Positions 42,438 through 51,668 of a stretch of 64,000 nucleotides of DNA are shown here, piece by piece. Each line of letters starts with the position of its first letter. The stretch's first letter is position 1. The stretch is from Paraplanobispora takensis (GTDB lineage Bacteria > Actinomycetota > Actinomycetes > Streptosporangiales > Streptosporangiaceae). The translations under genes and the position numbers were made by a program. The notes below the pieces were generated by a model. The model saw only the letters and a program-made list of their open reading frames with translations. It did not search any database and was not told where the DNA came from. Location: positions 62,001 to 126,000 of the forward strand of contig NZ_BOOK01000014.1 of the NCBI RefSeq assembly GCF_016863195.1. The letters are read 5' to 3'.

Positions 42438-43468
42438 GCTCGGACGTCGTGACCTCCGGCCCCTCCGGCCCCAAGGGGCGGACCGCGGACCGCCCGGCCC
42501 GCGCCGCGGTGCTGCGCGGCCGGGAGAGGTACATCCCCGTCATGGCGACGGGCGCCCTGCTGCTGGCCATGTTCGTGGTCGGCGGGATGCGCTACGAGGC
42601 CTTCGCCTCGGGGCAGATCGTGCTCAACGTCTTCATCGACAACGCCTTCCTGCTCGTCGTCGCGATCGGCATGACCTTCGTGATCCTCACCGGCGGCATC
42701 GACCTGTCGGTCGGCTCGGTGGTCGCGCTGTCGACGATGATCTCGGCGAGCCTGGTGACGGGTCAGGGCTGGCCGCCCCTGCTGGTGATCCCGCTGGTCC
42801 TGCTCATCGGCGCGGCGCTCGGCTTCGCGATGGGCTGCATCATCCACTACTTCGACATCCAGCCGTTCATCGTCACGCTGGCCGGGATGTTCCTGGCTCG
42901 GGGCCTGTGCTACACGATCGGCACCGACTCGATCCCGATCACCGACGAGACCTACACCGCCATCGCCCAGACGCGGATCGACCTGTCGGCCGAGATGTTC
43001 ATCTCGCCGAGCGTCCTCATCGCCCTGGCGGTGGTCGCGGTCGCCACCTACGTGCTGCACTACACCCGCCTGGGCCGCAACGTCTACGCGGTCGGCGGGA
43101 ACGAGCAGTCCGCGATGCTGATGGGCCTGCCCGTGGCCCGCACGAAGATCGCGGTCTACACGATCAGCGGTTTCTGCTCCGCGCTCGGCGGCGTGCTGCT
43201 GTCGTTCTACATGCTCTCCGGGTACGGCCTGCACGCGGTCGGCATGGAGCTGGACGCGATCGCGGCGGTGGTCATCGGCGGCACGCTGCTGACCGGCGGA
43301 TCGGGTTACGTGCTGGGAACCGTGCTGGGCGTCCTCGTCCTCGGCCTGATCCAGACGATCATCAGCTTCGAGGGCACCCTGAGCTCCTGGTGGACGAAGA
43401 TCTTCATCGGCATGCTGCTGTTCGTCTTCATCCTGCTCCAGCGCCTCATCACGGCCCGGCGCCCGTAG
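42434..43468 (+). CDS. Arabinose-type ABC permease 2 (YjfF/RbsC family)
   Basis: 344 residues. Same signature FVILTGGIDLSVGSVVALS and AVVIGGTLLTGGSGYVLGT, about nine spans. Last gene of the importer; the next gene, araB, starts 45 bp later behind its own operator. The two-permease plus duplicated-ATPase arrangement fits import of a pentose such as L-arabinose. Confidence 0.92.
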   Translation: MSSDVVTSGPSGPKGRTADRPARAAVLRGRERYIPVMATGALLLAMFVVGGMRYEAFASGQIVLNVFIDNAFLLVVAIGMTFVILTGGIDLSVGSVVALSTMISASLVTGQGWPPLLVIPLVLLIGAALGFAMGCIIHYFDIQPFIVTLAGMFLARGLCYTIGTDSIPITDETYTAIAQTRIDLSAEMFISPSVLIALAVVAVATYVLHYTRLGRNVYAVGGNEQSAMLMGLPVARTKIAVYTISGFCSALGGVLLSFYMLSGYGLHAVGMELDAIAAVVIGGTLLTGGSGYVLGTVLGVLVLGLIQTIISFEGTLSSWWTKIFIGMLLFVFILLQRLITARRP

Positions 43469-43512
43469 AGCCGCCGGAACGCCCCCATGGACCCCTCTGA
43501 CCCTGGAGAAAT

Positions 43513-43526
43513 TGTGAGCGCTAACA
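43513..43526. promoter_or_regulatory. Arabinose operator O4 overlapping the araB start (TGTGAGCGCTAACA)
   Basis: Exact reverse complement of O3. The GTG start codon of araB is bases 2-4 of the site. The repressor bound here could block a promoter in the 45-bp gap or act as a roadblock to read-through, separating uptake from catabolic gene control. Confidence 0.7.
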
Positions 43527-45187
43527 ACGACAGCTACGTGGTCGGCGTCGACTTCGGCACGCTGTCCGGCCGCGCCGTCGTGGTACGGGTCTCCGACGGT
43601 GCCGAGGTGGGCAGCGCCGTGCACGAGTACGCCCACCGCGTGATCGAGGACCGGCTGCCCGGCACGGAGGTGAAGCTGGGCCCGGACTGGGCGCTGCAGT
43701 CGCCGCAGGACTGGCGCGAGGTGCTGCGCACCGCGGTGCCCGAGGCGGTGGCCGTCTCCGGAATCTCCCCGTCGCAGGTCATCGGCATCGGCACCGACTT
43801 CACGGCCTGCACGGTGCTGCCGGCCACCGCCGACGGCACCCCGCTGTGCGAGGTCGACGGGCTGGCCGGGCGGCCGCACGCCTGGCCCAAGCTCTGGAAG
43901 CACCACTCCGCCCAGCCGCACGCCGACCGGATCAACGCCCTGGCCGAGCGGCGGGGCGAGAGCTGGCTCCCGCGCTACGGCGGGAAGATCTCCTCCGAGT
44001 GGCAGTTCGCCAAGGGCCTGCAGGTCCTGGAGGAGGACCCCGAGGTCTACGACCTGGCCGAGCGCTGGATCGAGGCCGCCGACTGGATCATCTGGCAGCT
44101 CACCGGCGTGGAGACCCGCAACACCTGCACCGCCGGGTACAAGGGGATCCACCAGGACGGCGCCTACCCCTCCGATGACTTCCTGGCCGAGCTCAATCCC
44201 GCCTTCGCCGGTTTCACCGGCAAGCTCGGCCGGGAACTGGCTCCGCTCGGCGGCCTGGCGGGCCGCCTGACGGCCGAGGCCGCCGAGTGGACCAAGCTCC
44301 CCGAGGGGATCGCGATCGCGGTCGGCAACGTCGACGCCCACGTCACCGCGGCCGCCGCCGACGCCGTCCGGCCCGGCCAGATGGTCGCCATCATGGGCAC
44401 CTCCACCTGCCACGTCATGTCCTCCGAGGCCCTCGCCGAGGTGCCGGGCATGTGCGGCGTGGTGCGCGACGGGATCGTGCCGGGCCTGTGGGGCTACGAG
44501 GCCGGCCAGTCCGGCGTCGGCGACATCTTCGGCTGGTTCGTCGACACCTGCGTGCCCGGCTCCTACGAGCGCGAGGCCGAGCGGCTGGGCCGTACCGTGC
44601 ACGAGCACCTCACCGAGCTGGCCGCCGAGCAGAAGGTCGGCGAGCACGGCCTGGTGGCGCTGGACTGGCACAACGGCAACCGGTCGGTCCTGGTCGACCA
44701 CGACCTGTCCGCGGTGATCGTCGGCCAGACGCTCGCGACCCGCCCCGAGCACACCTACCGGGCGCTCATCGAGGCCACCGCCTTCGGCGCCCGCATGATC
44801 GTCGAGACGTTCGAGGACGCCGGCGTGCGGGTGGAGGAGTTCGTCGCCGCCGGCGGCCTGCTGAAGAACCGCTTCCTCATGCAGGTCTACGCCGACGTGC
44901 TGGGCCGCCCCATCTCGGTGATCGGCTCGGACCAGGGCCCGGCGCTCGGCTCGGCGATCCACGCGGCCGTCGCCGCCGGCGCCTACCCCGACATCGAACA
45001 GGCCGCCGCGGCCATGGGCAAGCGCACCGAGGCCGCCTACGTGCCCGACGCCGGGCGCGCCGACGCCTACGACCGGCTGTACGTCGAGTACTGCCACCTG
45101 CACGACCACTTCGGACGAGGAGAGCACCCCCATGGCAACGACGTTCTGCACCGCCTGCGCGCCCTGCGGAACGAGGTGACCGCGTGA
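43514..45187 (+). CDS. araB: L-ribulokinase
   Basis: 557 residues, FGGY carbohydrate-kinase family. Opening SYVVGVDFGTLSGRAVVVRV is the phosphate-1 motif. GTDFTACTVLP, AADWIIWQLTG and IMGTSTCHVM are typical of AraB; the second-domain AAGGLLKNRFLMQVYADVLG matches the family C-terminal signature. It phosphorylates L-ribulose to L-ribulose 5-phosphate. GTG 43514 follows TGGAGAAATT; an ATG nine codons upstream was rejected because it lacks a ribosome site. Overlaps araD by GTGA. Confidence 0.93.
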   Translation: MSANNDSYVVGVDFGTLSGRAVVVRVSDGAEVGSAVHEYAHRVIEDRLPGTEVKLGPDWALQSPQDWREVLRTAVPEAVAVSGISPSQVIGIGTDFTACTVLPATADGTPLCEVDGLAGRPHAWPKLWKHHSAQPHADRINALAERRGESWLPRYGGKISSEWQFAKGLQVLEEDPEVYDLAERWIEAADWIIWQLTGVETRNTCTAGYKGIHQDGAYPSDDFLAELNPAFAGFTGKLGRELAPLGGLAGRLTAEAAEWTKLPEGIAIAVGNVDAHVTAAAADAVRPGQMVAIMGTSTCHVMSSEALAEVPGMCGVVRDGIVPGLWGYEAGQSGVGDIFGWFVDTCVPGSYEREAERLGRTVHEHLTELAAEQKVGEHGLVALDWHNGNRSVLVDHDLSAVIVGQTLATRPEHTYRALIEATAFGARMIVETFEDAGVRVEEFVAAGGLLKNRFLMQVYADVLGRPISVIGSDQGPALGSAIHAAVAAGAYPDIEQAAAAMGKRTEAAYVPDAGRADAYDRLYVEYCHLHDHFGRGEHPHGNDVLHRLRALRNEVTA

Positions 45188-45852
45188 ACCCCCGCGTTCG
45201 TGAGCTGAGGGAGACCGTCTGCGACCTCCACGCCGAACTGGTCCGCAACAACCTCGTCGCCTGGACCGCGGGCAACGTCTCGGGCCGGGTGCCGGGCGAG
45301 GACCTGTTCGTCATCAAGCCGAGCGGCGTCTCCTACGACGACCTGACCCCGGACTCGATCGTCGTGTGCGACCTGGACGGCAACCTGGTCGAGGGCGACT
45401 ACGCCCCCTCCAGCGACACCGCCGCCCACGCCTACGTCTACCGGGCCATGCCGCATGTCGGCGGCGTCGTGCACACCCACTCCACCTACGCCTCGGCCTG
45501 GGCGGCCCGCGGCGAGGCGATCCCGTGCGTGCTCACCGCCATGGCCGACGAGTTCGGCGGCGAGATCCCGCTCGGGCCGTTCGCGCTGATCGGCGGCGAC
45601 GACATCGGCAAGGGCATCGTCGCGACGCTGGAGGGCCACCGGTCCCCGGCGGTCCTGATGCAGAACCACGGCGTCTTCACCGTCGGCGCCTCCGCCAAGG
45701 CGGCGGTCAAGGCCGCCGTGATGTGCGAGGACGTCGCCCGTACGGTGCACATCTCCCGACAGCTCGGCACGCCGCTGCCCATCGCGCAGGCCGACATCGA
45801 CAGCCTGTACGACCGTTACCAGAATGTCTATGGACAGAGGAGTCCGCGTTGA
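45184..45852 (+). CDS. araD: L-ribulose-5-phosphate 4-epimerase
   Basis: 222 residues, class II aldolase/epimerase. Motifs: TAGNVSGR and [11 protein letters not shown] (phosphate site), [14 protein letters not shown] with the metal His pair, and [10 protein letters not shown] with the third His. It makes D-xylulose 5-phosphate for the pentose phosphate pathway. GTG start coupled to araB; the stop overlaps the TTG start of araA. Confidence 0.92.
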   Translation: MNPRVRELRETVCDLHAELVRNNLVAWTAGNVSGRVPGEDLFVIKPSGVSYDDLTPDSIVVCDLDGNLVEGDYAPSSDTAAHAYVYRAMPHVGGVVHTHSTYASAWAARGEAIPCVLTAMADEFGGEIPLGPFALIGGDDIGKGIVATLEGHRSPAVLMQNHGVFTVGASAKAAVKAAVMCEDVARTVHISRQLGTPLPIAQADIDSLYDRYQNVYGQRSPR

Positions 45853-47345
45853 CCCGACACGAGCGTGAGATCTGGTTCCTCACCGGCAGCCAGGGACTGT
45901 ACGGCGAGGCCACGCTGCGGCAGGTGGCCGACCAGTCCCGGCAGATCGCGGAGGCTCTGGAGGAGGCCCTGCCGTTCACCGTGGTGTGGAAGCCGGTGCT
46001 CACCGACGCCGAGGCGATCCGGCGGATGTGCCTGGAGGCCGGCGCCTCGGACGCGTGCGTCGGGGTGATCGCCTGGATGCACACCTTCTCCCCGGCCAAG
46101 ATGTGGATCGCCGGCCTGGACGCGCTGCGCACCCCGCTGCTGCACCTGCACACCCAGGCCAACATGGAGTTGCCGTGGGACTCCATCGACATGGACTTCA
46201 TGAACCTGAACCAGGCCGCCCACGGCGACCGCGAGTTCGGCTACATCCAGGCCAGGCTCGGCGTGCCCCGCAAGACCGTCGCCGGGCACGTGAGCGACCC
46301 GTCGGTCGCCGCGCGGATCGGGGCCTGGGCCCGGGCCGCGGCCGGGCGCGCCGAGGTGGGCTCGCTCAAGCTGGCCAGGTTCGGCGACAACATGCGCGAC
46401 GTGGCCGTCACCGAGGGCGACAAGGTGGAGGCCCAGCGGCGCTTCGGGGTCTCGGTCAACACCTACGGGGTCAACGACCTGGTGGCCGCGGTCGAGGCCA
46501 CCTCCGACGCCGAGGTGGACGCGCTCACCGCGGAGTACGAGGACGCCTACAAGATGGCCCCCGAGCTGCGCGCGGGCGGCGAACGGCACGACTCCCTGCG
46601 CTACGCCGCCCGGATCGAGCTGGGCCTGCGCGGCTTCCTGGAGGACGGCGGCTTCAAGGCGTTCACCACGAACTTCGAGGACCTCGGCGGCCTGCGGCAG
46701 CTGCCCGGCCTGGCCGTGCAGCGGCTGATGGCCGACGGGTACGGCTTCGGCGGCGAGGGCGACTGGAAGACCTCGGTGCTGCTGCGCACGCTGAAGGTGA
46801 TGTCGGCCGGGCTGCCCGGCGGCACGTCGTTCATGGAGGACTACACCTACCACCTCGTGCCGGGCCAGGAGCTCATCCTGGGCGCGCACATGCTGGAGGT
46901 CTGCCCGACCATCGCCGCGAGCACGCCCTCGTGCGAGATCCACCCGCTGAGCATCGGCGGCCGCGAGGACCCGGTCCGGCTGGTCTTCGACGCCCAGCCC
47001 GGCCCCGCGGTGGTGGTGGGCCTGGCGGACATGGGTGAGCGCTTCCGGCTGGTCGCCAACGAGATCGACGTGGTCGCCCCCGCCGAGCCGCTGCCCCGCC
47101 TGCCGGTGGCCCGCGCCGTGTGGCGCCCCCGGCCGGACCTGCGCACCTCGGCCGAGGCGTGGCTGACGGCCGGAGCCCCGCACCACACCGTGCTGTCGGC
47201 CGCGGTCGGGACCGAGGAGCTCGCCGACTTCGCCGACATGCTCGGCGTCGAACTGCTGGTCATCGACTCGGAGACCACCACCCGCCAGTTCACCAAGGAG
47301 ATCCGCTGGAACCAGGCCTACTACCGCCTGGCCCAGGGCTTCTGA
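45849..47345 (+). CDS. araA: L-arabinose isomerase
   Basis: 498 residues, full AraA length. Early signature [20 protein letters not shown], then [30 protein letters not shown]-like hinge, and [18 protein letters not shown] with the metal-site Glu and [14 protein letters not shown]. It converts L-arabinose to L-ribulose. The start is TTG 45849, overlapping the araD stop (TTGA), with GAGGAG six bases upstream; no usable ATG/GTG precedes the first strand. Last gene of the arabinose catabolic operon. Confidence 0.94.
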   Translation: MTRHEREIWFLTGSQGLYGEATLRQVADQSRQIAEALEEALPFTVVWKPVLTDAEAIRRMCLEAGASDACVGVIAWMHTFSPAKMWIAGLDALRTPLLHLHTQANMELPWDSIDMDFMNLNQAAHGDREFGYIQARLGVPRKTVAGHVSDPSVAARIGAWARAAAGRAEVGSLKLARFGDNMRDVAVTEGDKVEAQRRFGVSVNTYGVNDLVAAVEATSDAEVDALTAEYEDAYKMAPELRAGGERHDSLRYAARIELGLRGFLEDGGFKAFTTNFEDLGGLRQLPGLAVQRLMADGYGFGGEGDWKTSVLLRTLKVMSAGLPGGTSFMEDYTYHLVPGQELILGAHMLEVCPTIAASTPSCEIHPLSIGGREDPVRLVFDAQPGPAVVVGLADMGERFRLVANEIDVVAPAEPLPRLPVARAVWRPRPDLRTSAEAWLTAGAPHHTVLSAAVGTEELADFADMLGVELLVIDSETTTRQFTKEIRWNQAYYRLAQGF

Positions 47346-47351
47346 GGGTTC

Positions 47352-47366
47352 CGCCCGGCTCGGGCG
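47352..47366 (+). terminator. Hairpin directly after araA
   Basis: CGCCCG (47352-47357), GCT, CGGGCG (47361-47366), seven bases after the araA stop. A second perfect palindrome CGGACGGGCCCGTCCG lies at 47384-47399. No U-tract. Either could end the arabinose transcript before the converging MerR-methyltransferase gene. Confidence 0.45.
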
Positions 47367-47591
47367 AGTACACCGGCATACGCCGGACGGGCCCGTCCGC
47401 GGGGCTCAGGGGATGCCGGCACGGCTGGAGGGGGAGATCGCGTCGGCGGGGGGACGGGCGGGCGGCATCGCCCTCATCCTCGCCGCCGAGGCGGGCCTGC
47501 TCCTCGTGCTGGGTGGCCGGCTGAACCGCCGGTCCACCGCCGACGGCCTCGTGCCGTGCACGGCCGCCGGGCGTCGACGGTGCGAGGCGGT

Positions 47592-48707
47592 TCAGGCGAT
47601 GAGCAGGCGGAGGCCGAGATCCGCCGCGTCGAGGCCGGCGAGGTCGCCGTTGCGCTCGGCCCACCGGCCGGAGTCGAGGTCGTCGCCGAGGCTTCGCACC
47701 GCCCGCTGCTCGGCCTGCGGTCCGACCCTCGTCCACACCGACATCGCACGGCGCACGTGATCCTCCAGATACGCCGCCGGCCGGCGCCAGTACGCCTCGA
47801 ACAGGCCGTCCGCGCAGTCCCACGGGACGGGCACCGGCTCGGCGCGGGCGCCGATCGCACCGGCCATCCCGGCGAGCGAGGGGAATCCCGCAAGGACGGC
47901 GGCGAACTCGGGCAGGTAGTCGCGGGTGAGCCAGAACCGGTCCTGCCATCCGGGCTCGTCGGTGTCGAACGTGAGCACCACCACGCGGTGGGCCACGCGC
48001 CGCATCTCGCGCAGCCCCGCCATCGGGTCCTCCCAGTGGTGAACGGTGGAGACGGCCATCGCGACGTCGAAGGAGTGATCCCCGAACGGCAGGCTCTCCG
48101 CGGCGGCGGCCACGCACGGCGCCGCGCCGGCAGGCCGCTGCCCCCGCATGACGGCCGAGGGCTCCACCGCGGTCACGTCGCGATCGGCGGGCTCGTAGGA
48201 GCCGGTGCCGGCCCCGACGTTCAGCACCGTCCGCGCGTCCCCGAGTGCGTCCCAGATCTGCGCGGCGATCCGCGGCTCGGTACGCCGCGTTGCGGTGTAG
48301 GCGCCGCCGATCGCGTCGTACAGCCGTGCACCGAGCATCTCCAGTTGCTCCTCCGGCGTCACCTTCAGTCCCCTCGCCCGTGCCTGGAGTTCCCTGTCGA
48401 TGGCCGCCACCATGGCGTCGGCGCGATCACGCCGCTCCAGCAGCAGGCCGCGCAGCCGGCGCAGGTGCGCGACCGCGTCGGTGGACGGGTCGCCGACCAG
48501 TTCCGCGATCTCCCGCAGCCCGAAGCCCAGCCGCCGATAGGCCAGCACCTCCCGCAGCCGCTCCACGTCGCCCGCCGAATAGGCCCGGTACCCGGCCGCG
48601 GTCCGCGCCGACGGCCGGACGAGCCCGATCCCGTCATAGTGATGCAGCGTGCGGACGCTCACACCTGCCAGCTCGGCCACGTGTCCCACGGTCCAGTGAT
48701 CCTCCAC
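47592..48707 (-). CDS. MerR-family regulator fused to SAM-dependent methyltransferase
   Basis: 371 residues. Residues 1-75: MerR helix-turn-helix (TVGHVAELAGVSVRTLHHYD ... YRAYSAGDVERL), then a coiled-coil dimerisation helix to about 125. From about 165: class I methyltransferase with VLNVGAGTGSYE (SAM motif I), VTAVEPS (acidic end of beta2) and MAVSTVHHWEDP (motif near the active site). Probably binds or modifies a small molecule and switches its own promoter. GTG 48707 is chosen because the promoter found just upstream would make this transcript nearly leaderless. The gene is convergent with the arabinose operon. Confidence 0.88.
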   Translation of the reverse strand: MEDHWTVGHVAELAGVSVRTLHHYDGIGLVRPSARTAAGYRAYSAGDVERLREVLAYRRLGFGLREIAELVGDPSTDAVAHLRRLRGLLLERRDRADAMVAAIDRELQARARGLKVTPEEQLEMLGARLYDAIGGAYTATRRTEPRIAAQIWDALGDARTVLNVGAGTGSYEPADRDVTAVEPSAVMRGQRPAGAAPCVAAAAESLPFGDHSFDVAMAVSTVHHWEDPMAGLREMRRVAHRVVVLTFDTDEPGWQDRFWLTRDYLPEFAAVLAGFPSLAGMAGAIGARAEPVPVPWDCADGLFEAYWRRPAAYLEDHVRRAMSVWTRVGPQAEQRAVRSLGDDLDSGRWAERNGDLAGLDAADLGLRLLIA

Positions 48708-48714
48708 GGCACCG

Positions 48715-48745
48715 ACTATGCGGCCTGACGCCACGTGAGGGTCAA
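48715..48745 (-). promoter_or_regulatory. MerR-type promoter, leaderless start of the methyltransferase fusion gene
   Basis: Minus strand: TTGACC (48745-48740), exactly 19-bp spacer, CATAGT (48720-48715), then only seven bases to the GTG start. The spacer contains CCTCACG-TGG-CGTCAGG, a dyad with one mismatch. The 19-bp spacer is the MerR hallmark. The -35 overlaps the last codons of the TetR gene. Confidence 0.75.
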
Positions 48746-49566
48746 GGGCCCGGCTCACGACCGACGGCCGCCTCGACGCCGTCCAGCAGGATGGCGAGGC
48801 CGACGGTGAACGTCCGGTCCATCTGCCGTTCCAGGTACGGCGCCGCCTCGTCCCCGGGCGGTTCCTGCGCGCTGTCGTCGCCGTGTCCGGCCGCCGTCTC
48901 CCCGGCGAGCCGGGCCGACATGGGGAAGCGTTCGGCGAAGTCGGGCGCCAGTTCACCCAGCAGGGCCGAGCGGCCGGCCCACCACTCCTGGTCGGACACG
49001 CCGGTCGCCGTCGCGGCGAGCCGCGCCTCGGCCACGGTCTGCGCCGTCCCGCGGACGAAGTGGAACAGCGCGGTCACCGTCCCGCGCAGCGTCCCGGCGT
49101 CGAGGCCGGCGCCGTACAGGATGCCCACCAGCCGTTCCAGGACGGCCTGTTCGTTGGGACCGAGCACGGGGCGTGCGTAGGACACCTGCACCACCCACGG
49201 ATGCCGCAGGTAGAGCGACCACAGTTCCCCGGCCCACGCCGTCACCGCCTCCCGCCAGCCCCCGTCCGGGTCCCGGGCGGGCGGCATCTCGGCGTGCACC
49301 CGGTCGTACATCAGGTCCAGCAGCTCCGCCTTGCCGGGCACGTAGGTGTACAGGGCCATGGAGGAGCGCCCGAGCCGCTGGGCCACGGTGCGCATCGACA
49401 GCCCCGCCAGGGTGTCGGCGTCGGCCACCGCGATGCCCGCCTCCACGATCGCCTCGACGCTCAGCGTGGGCTTGGGCCCGGGGGCCGAGCCCGTGGCCCG
49501 CGCCCGCGGCGCCCACAGCAGGGCCATCGACCGGCCCGCGTCTCCCTGGCCGGCGAAGATGCTCAC
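48742..49566 (-). CDS. TetR-family regulator (TetR_C type)
   Basis: 274 residues. Helix-turn-helix in the LSMRTVAQRLGRSSMALYTYVPGKAELLDLM segment (about 55-90), followed by a large helical ligand domain (to about 270) with WSLYLRHPWVVQVSYARPVLGPNE. This is the TetR/TetR_C architecture of tetracycline-resistance and drug-efflux repressors. The GTG start follows AAGGAGTTCAAC. Divergent from the alpha/beta hydrolase, probably its repressor through the inverted repeat at 49576-49590. Confidence 0.85.
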   Translation of the reverse strand: MSIFAGQGDAGRSMALLWAPRARATGSAPGPKPTLSVEAIVEAGIAVADADTLAGLSMRTVAQRLGRSSMALYTYVPGKAELLDLMYDRVHAEMPPARDPDGGWREAVTAWAGELWSLYLRHPWVVQVSYARPVLGPNEQAVLERLVGILYGAGLDAGTLRGTVTALFHFVRGTAQTVAEARLAATATGVSDQEWWAGRSALLGELAPDFAERFPMSARLAGETAAGHGDDSAQEPPGDEAAPYLERQMDRTFTVGLAILLDGVEAAVGREPGP

Positions 49567-49575
49567 CGTTGAACT

Positions 49576-49590
49576 CCTTATGGCGTAAGG
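49576..49590. promoter_or_regulatory. CCTTA-N5-TAAGG operator between TetR and hydrolase genes
   Basis: CCTTATGGCGTAAGG, a 5-bp inverted repeat with a 5-bp centre, in an AT-rich 94-bp divergent promoter region that also contains TATCAT and further TTA/TAA steps. Likely the TetR binding site. Confidence 0.5.
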
Positions 49591-49660
49591 TATCATCTTA
49601 TCGATCTACAGCATACGGGATTACCGTCGTCATCCGGTGGACCAGAGGTGGAGGCGTCCG

Positions 49661-50590
49661 ATGAGCGAAGCGAAGCTGACCGAAGTGAAACTGCACGACG
49701 GAAGCGGCATCGAGGTGGAGGCGCGAGGCACCGGCCCGGTCGTGCTGCTGCCGGTGAACCCGCGCCCGGCCGAGGGGGCCAAGGCCGAGGAACTGCGCCG
49801 GTGGGGGATGGACCCCGCCCTGGGCCGTTCCCTCGTGGACGGGCTCGCCGACGCGTTCCGGGTGGTCGCCTTCGACTACGAGGGCCACGTCCTGGCCGAT
49901 CCCAAGCCGGACAGCCTGACCCCGCAGGCCATCGCCGACGACATCCTCGCCGTGGCCGACGCGGCCGGCGCCGGCCGGTTCGCCTACTACGGATACTCGT
50001 GGCTGGCGCTGAGCGGGCTGCAACTGGCGATCCGCACCGACCGTCTCTCGGCGCTGGTCATGGGCGGGTTCCCGCCGATCGGCGGGCCGTACGCGCAGAT
50101 GCTGCGGGTCACCGAGGCGACCCACGAGCTGGCGGTCTCCCCGCCCGGCGTCGAGACGTCAGGCACCGAGACGTCAGGCACCGACGCGTCCGGCTGGACG
50201 GCACAGGAGGCGCAGGACGTTCAGGTTCCGCGGAGCACGGACGACTACGACTGGTCGGCGTCGGAGATGACGATGACCGAGCCGCAGACCCGGCAGTTCG
50301 TCACGCTGTACCGGGCGCTGCGGGGGTTCGACGACCGGGCCGTCCAGGCGCGGCTCACCTGCCCGCGCCTGTGCTTCGCCGGATCGGCCGACACGATCAC
50401 CTACGACGAGCGCTGGGGCGACGTGGTGGTGGACATCGCCGGCCCGTTCACCGGGCGGCGCGCGGAGCTGGAGTCCCTCGGCTGGGAGGTGCGGGTGCTG
50501 GACGGCCTCGACCACACGCAGGCCATGCAGCCGGGACGCGTCCTGCCCATCCTGCGTCCCTGGCTCGACTCCGCGCTCGCCGGCCGCTGA
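49661..50590 (+). CDS. Alpha/beta hydrolase with non-standard nucleophile elbow
   Basis: 309 residues. Opening beta strand VVLLPVNPRPAEGAKAEE lacks the HG oxyanion motif. The elbow reads YYGYSWLALSG, where GxSxG has become GYSWL; the catalytic His is probably in GLDHTQAMQPG near the end. A short internal repeat ETSGT occurs at about 165-178, within a loop. May act as a hydrolase with loosened geometry, or as a binding protein. Divergent from the TetR gene; ATG 49661 follows GGTGGAGGCG. Confidence 0.75.
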   Translation: MSEAKLTEVKLHDGSGIEVEARGTGPVVLLPVNPRPAEGAKAEELRRWGMDPALGRSLVDGLADAFRVVAFDYEGHVLADPKPDSLTPQAIADDILAVADAAGAGRFAYYGYSWLALSGLQLAIRTDRLSALVMGGFPPIGGPYAQMLRVTEATHELAVSPPGVETSGTETSGTDASGWTAQEAQDVQVPRSTDDYDWSASEMTMTEPQTRQFVTLYRALRGFDDRAVQARLTCPRLCFAGSADTITYDERWGDVVVDIAGPFTGRRAELESLGWEVRVLDGLDHTQAMQPGRVLPILRPWLDSALAGR

Positions 50591-50605
50591 CCGGCGGGCG
50601 GCGGG

Positions 50606-51505
50606 TCAGATGTTCGACCCGTCCGGGGGCACGCCGTCGGGCAGCGGCGCCGCGGGCTCGGTGCCGTCGGCGGCCCCGGGGCAGGTCAGCCCGAGGGTGT
50701 AGGCGGTCATGGACAGCGAGCCGTAGGCGTACCCGTCCACGAGGACCTCGGTGGCGCCGCCGTCGGCGCCGGCCAGCCCGGCGAGATACAGCAGCGGGAT
50801 GAAGTGGTCGGGGGTGGGCACGGCGTGCCCGAAGTCGCGGTGGCCGTCGAGGGAGGCGGCGGCGACGGGATCGCCGAGCATCGTCTCCTTGGCCTGCTCG
50901 TCGAAGCGCTGCGCCCAGTCGTAGCCGCTGTCGGGCAGCGCGCCGTTCATGCCGCGCAGGTTGTGCACGACGTTGCCGCTCCCGGCGATCAGCACCCCGC
51001 GCTCGCGCAGCGGCGCGAGCCGGGCGCCGAGGTCGAGGTGATAGTCGAAGTCCTTGTCGGCGTTGATGCTCAGCTGCACGACCGGGACGTCGGCCAGCGG
51101 GAAGGCGTGCACCAGGACCGACCAGGTGCCGTGGTCGATGCCCCAGCTGTCGACGTCGGCGCCCACCCAGGTGGGGTGGACGGCGTCGGAGATCTCCTCG
51201 GTCAGCTCCGGCAGACCGGGGGCGGGATAGTCGACGTCGAACAGTCGCTGCGGGAAGCCGTAGAAGTCGTGGATGGTGCGGGGGCGGGGCATCGCGGTGA
51301 CGGCTGTGGCGTTGATGTACCAGTGCGCCGAGATCACCAGGACGGCGCGCGGTCGCGGGACCGCCTCGCCGAAGGCCCGCCACGCCTGGGTGTAGCGGTT
51401 GCTCTCCAGCGCGTTCATCGGGCTGCCGTGCCCGAAGAACGCCGCGGGCATCACCGGCGGCGCCGTCTCACCGATCGTCTCCGTGCCGCTGACCGTCTCT
51501 GCCAC
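50606..51505 (-). CDS. DODA-type extradiol dioxygenase (class III)
   Basis: 299 residues. Family pattern: FFGHGSPMNAL, VISAHWYIN, SWGIDHGTWSVLVHAFP and PTPDHFIPLLYLAG, giving the His ligands of a non-haem Fe site. Related to 4,5-DOPA dioxygenase and YgiD. It probably opens a catechol ring. GTG 51505 follows GGAGGTGAACG. Converges with the hydrolase gene, 15 bp apart. No pathway partner is visible nearby. Confidence 0.88.
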   Translation of the reverse strand: MAETVSGTETIGETAPPVMPAAFFGHGSPMNALESNRYTQAWRAFGEAVPRPRAVLVISAHWYINATAVTAMPRPRTIHDFYGFPQRLFDVDYPAPGLPELTEEISDAVHPTWVGADVDSWGIDHGTWSVLVHAFPLADVPVVQLSINADKDFDYHLDLGARLAPLRERGVLIAGSGNVVHNLRGMNGALPDSGYDWAQRFDEQAKETMLGDPVAAASLDGHRDFGHAVPTPDHFIPLLYLAGLAGADGGATEVLVDGYAYGSLSMTAYTLGLTCPGAADGTEPAAPLPDGVPPDGSNI

Positions 51506-51604
51506 CGTTCACCTCCGCCCCTGCCGTACGGCCTGCCGTGCGGTCAGGCTAGCCCGCCCGCGCCCGCCCTTCGCGGAGGCGCGCTCCGGGACGGCGGGGA
51601 CCGC

Positions 51605-51635
51605 TTGACCTCAAGGGCGGTTGAGGTCGCAGGCT
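51605..51635 (+). promoter_or_regulatory. SoxR-like box in front of quinone oxidoreductase
   Basis: TTGACC (51605-51610), 19-bp spacer, CAGGCT (51630-51635). ACCTCAA (51608-51614) and TTGAGGT (51621-51627) form a perfect 7-bp inverted repeat with a 6-bp centre, very close to the SoxR consensus CCTCAA...TTGAGG. A MerR/SoxR-activated promoter controlling redox-stress genes is the direct reading. Confidence 0.8.
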
Positions 51636-51668
51636 TGATCGCGGAAACCGAGCCGGAGGGGCTGACTG

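Noticed and set aside
42266-45151. Long minus-strand open frame opposite permease 2 and araB
   Set aside because: Antisense to well-supported genes; composition is Gly/Ala/Arg-rich with no motif.
47413-47760. Plus-strand frame after araA with a hydrophobic stretch
   Set aside because: Its second half is an antisense shadow of the MerR-methyltransferase gene, there is no convincing ribosome site, and the sequence after the hydrophobic part is low-complexity.
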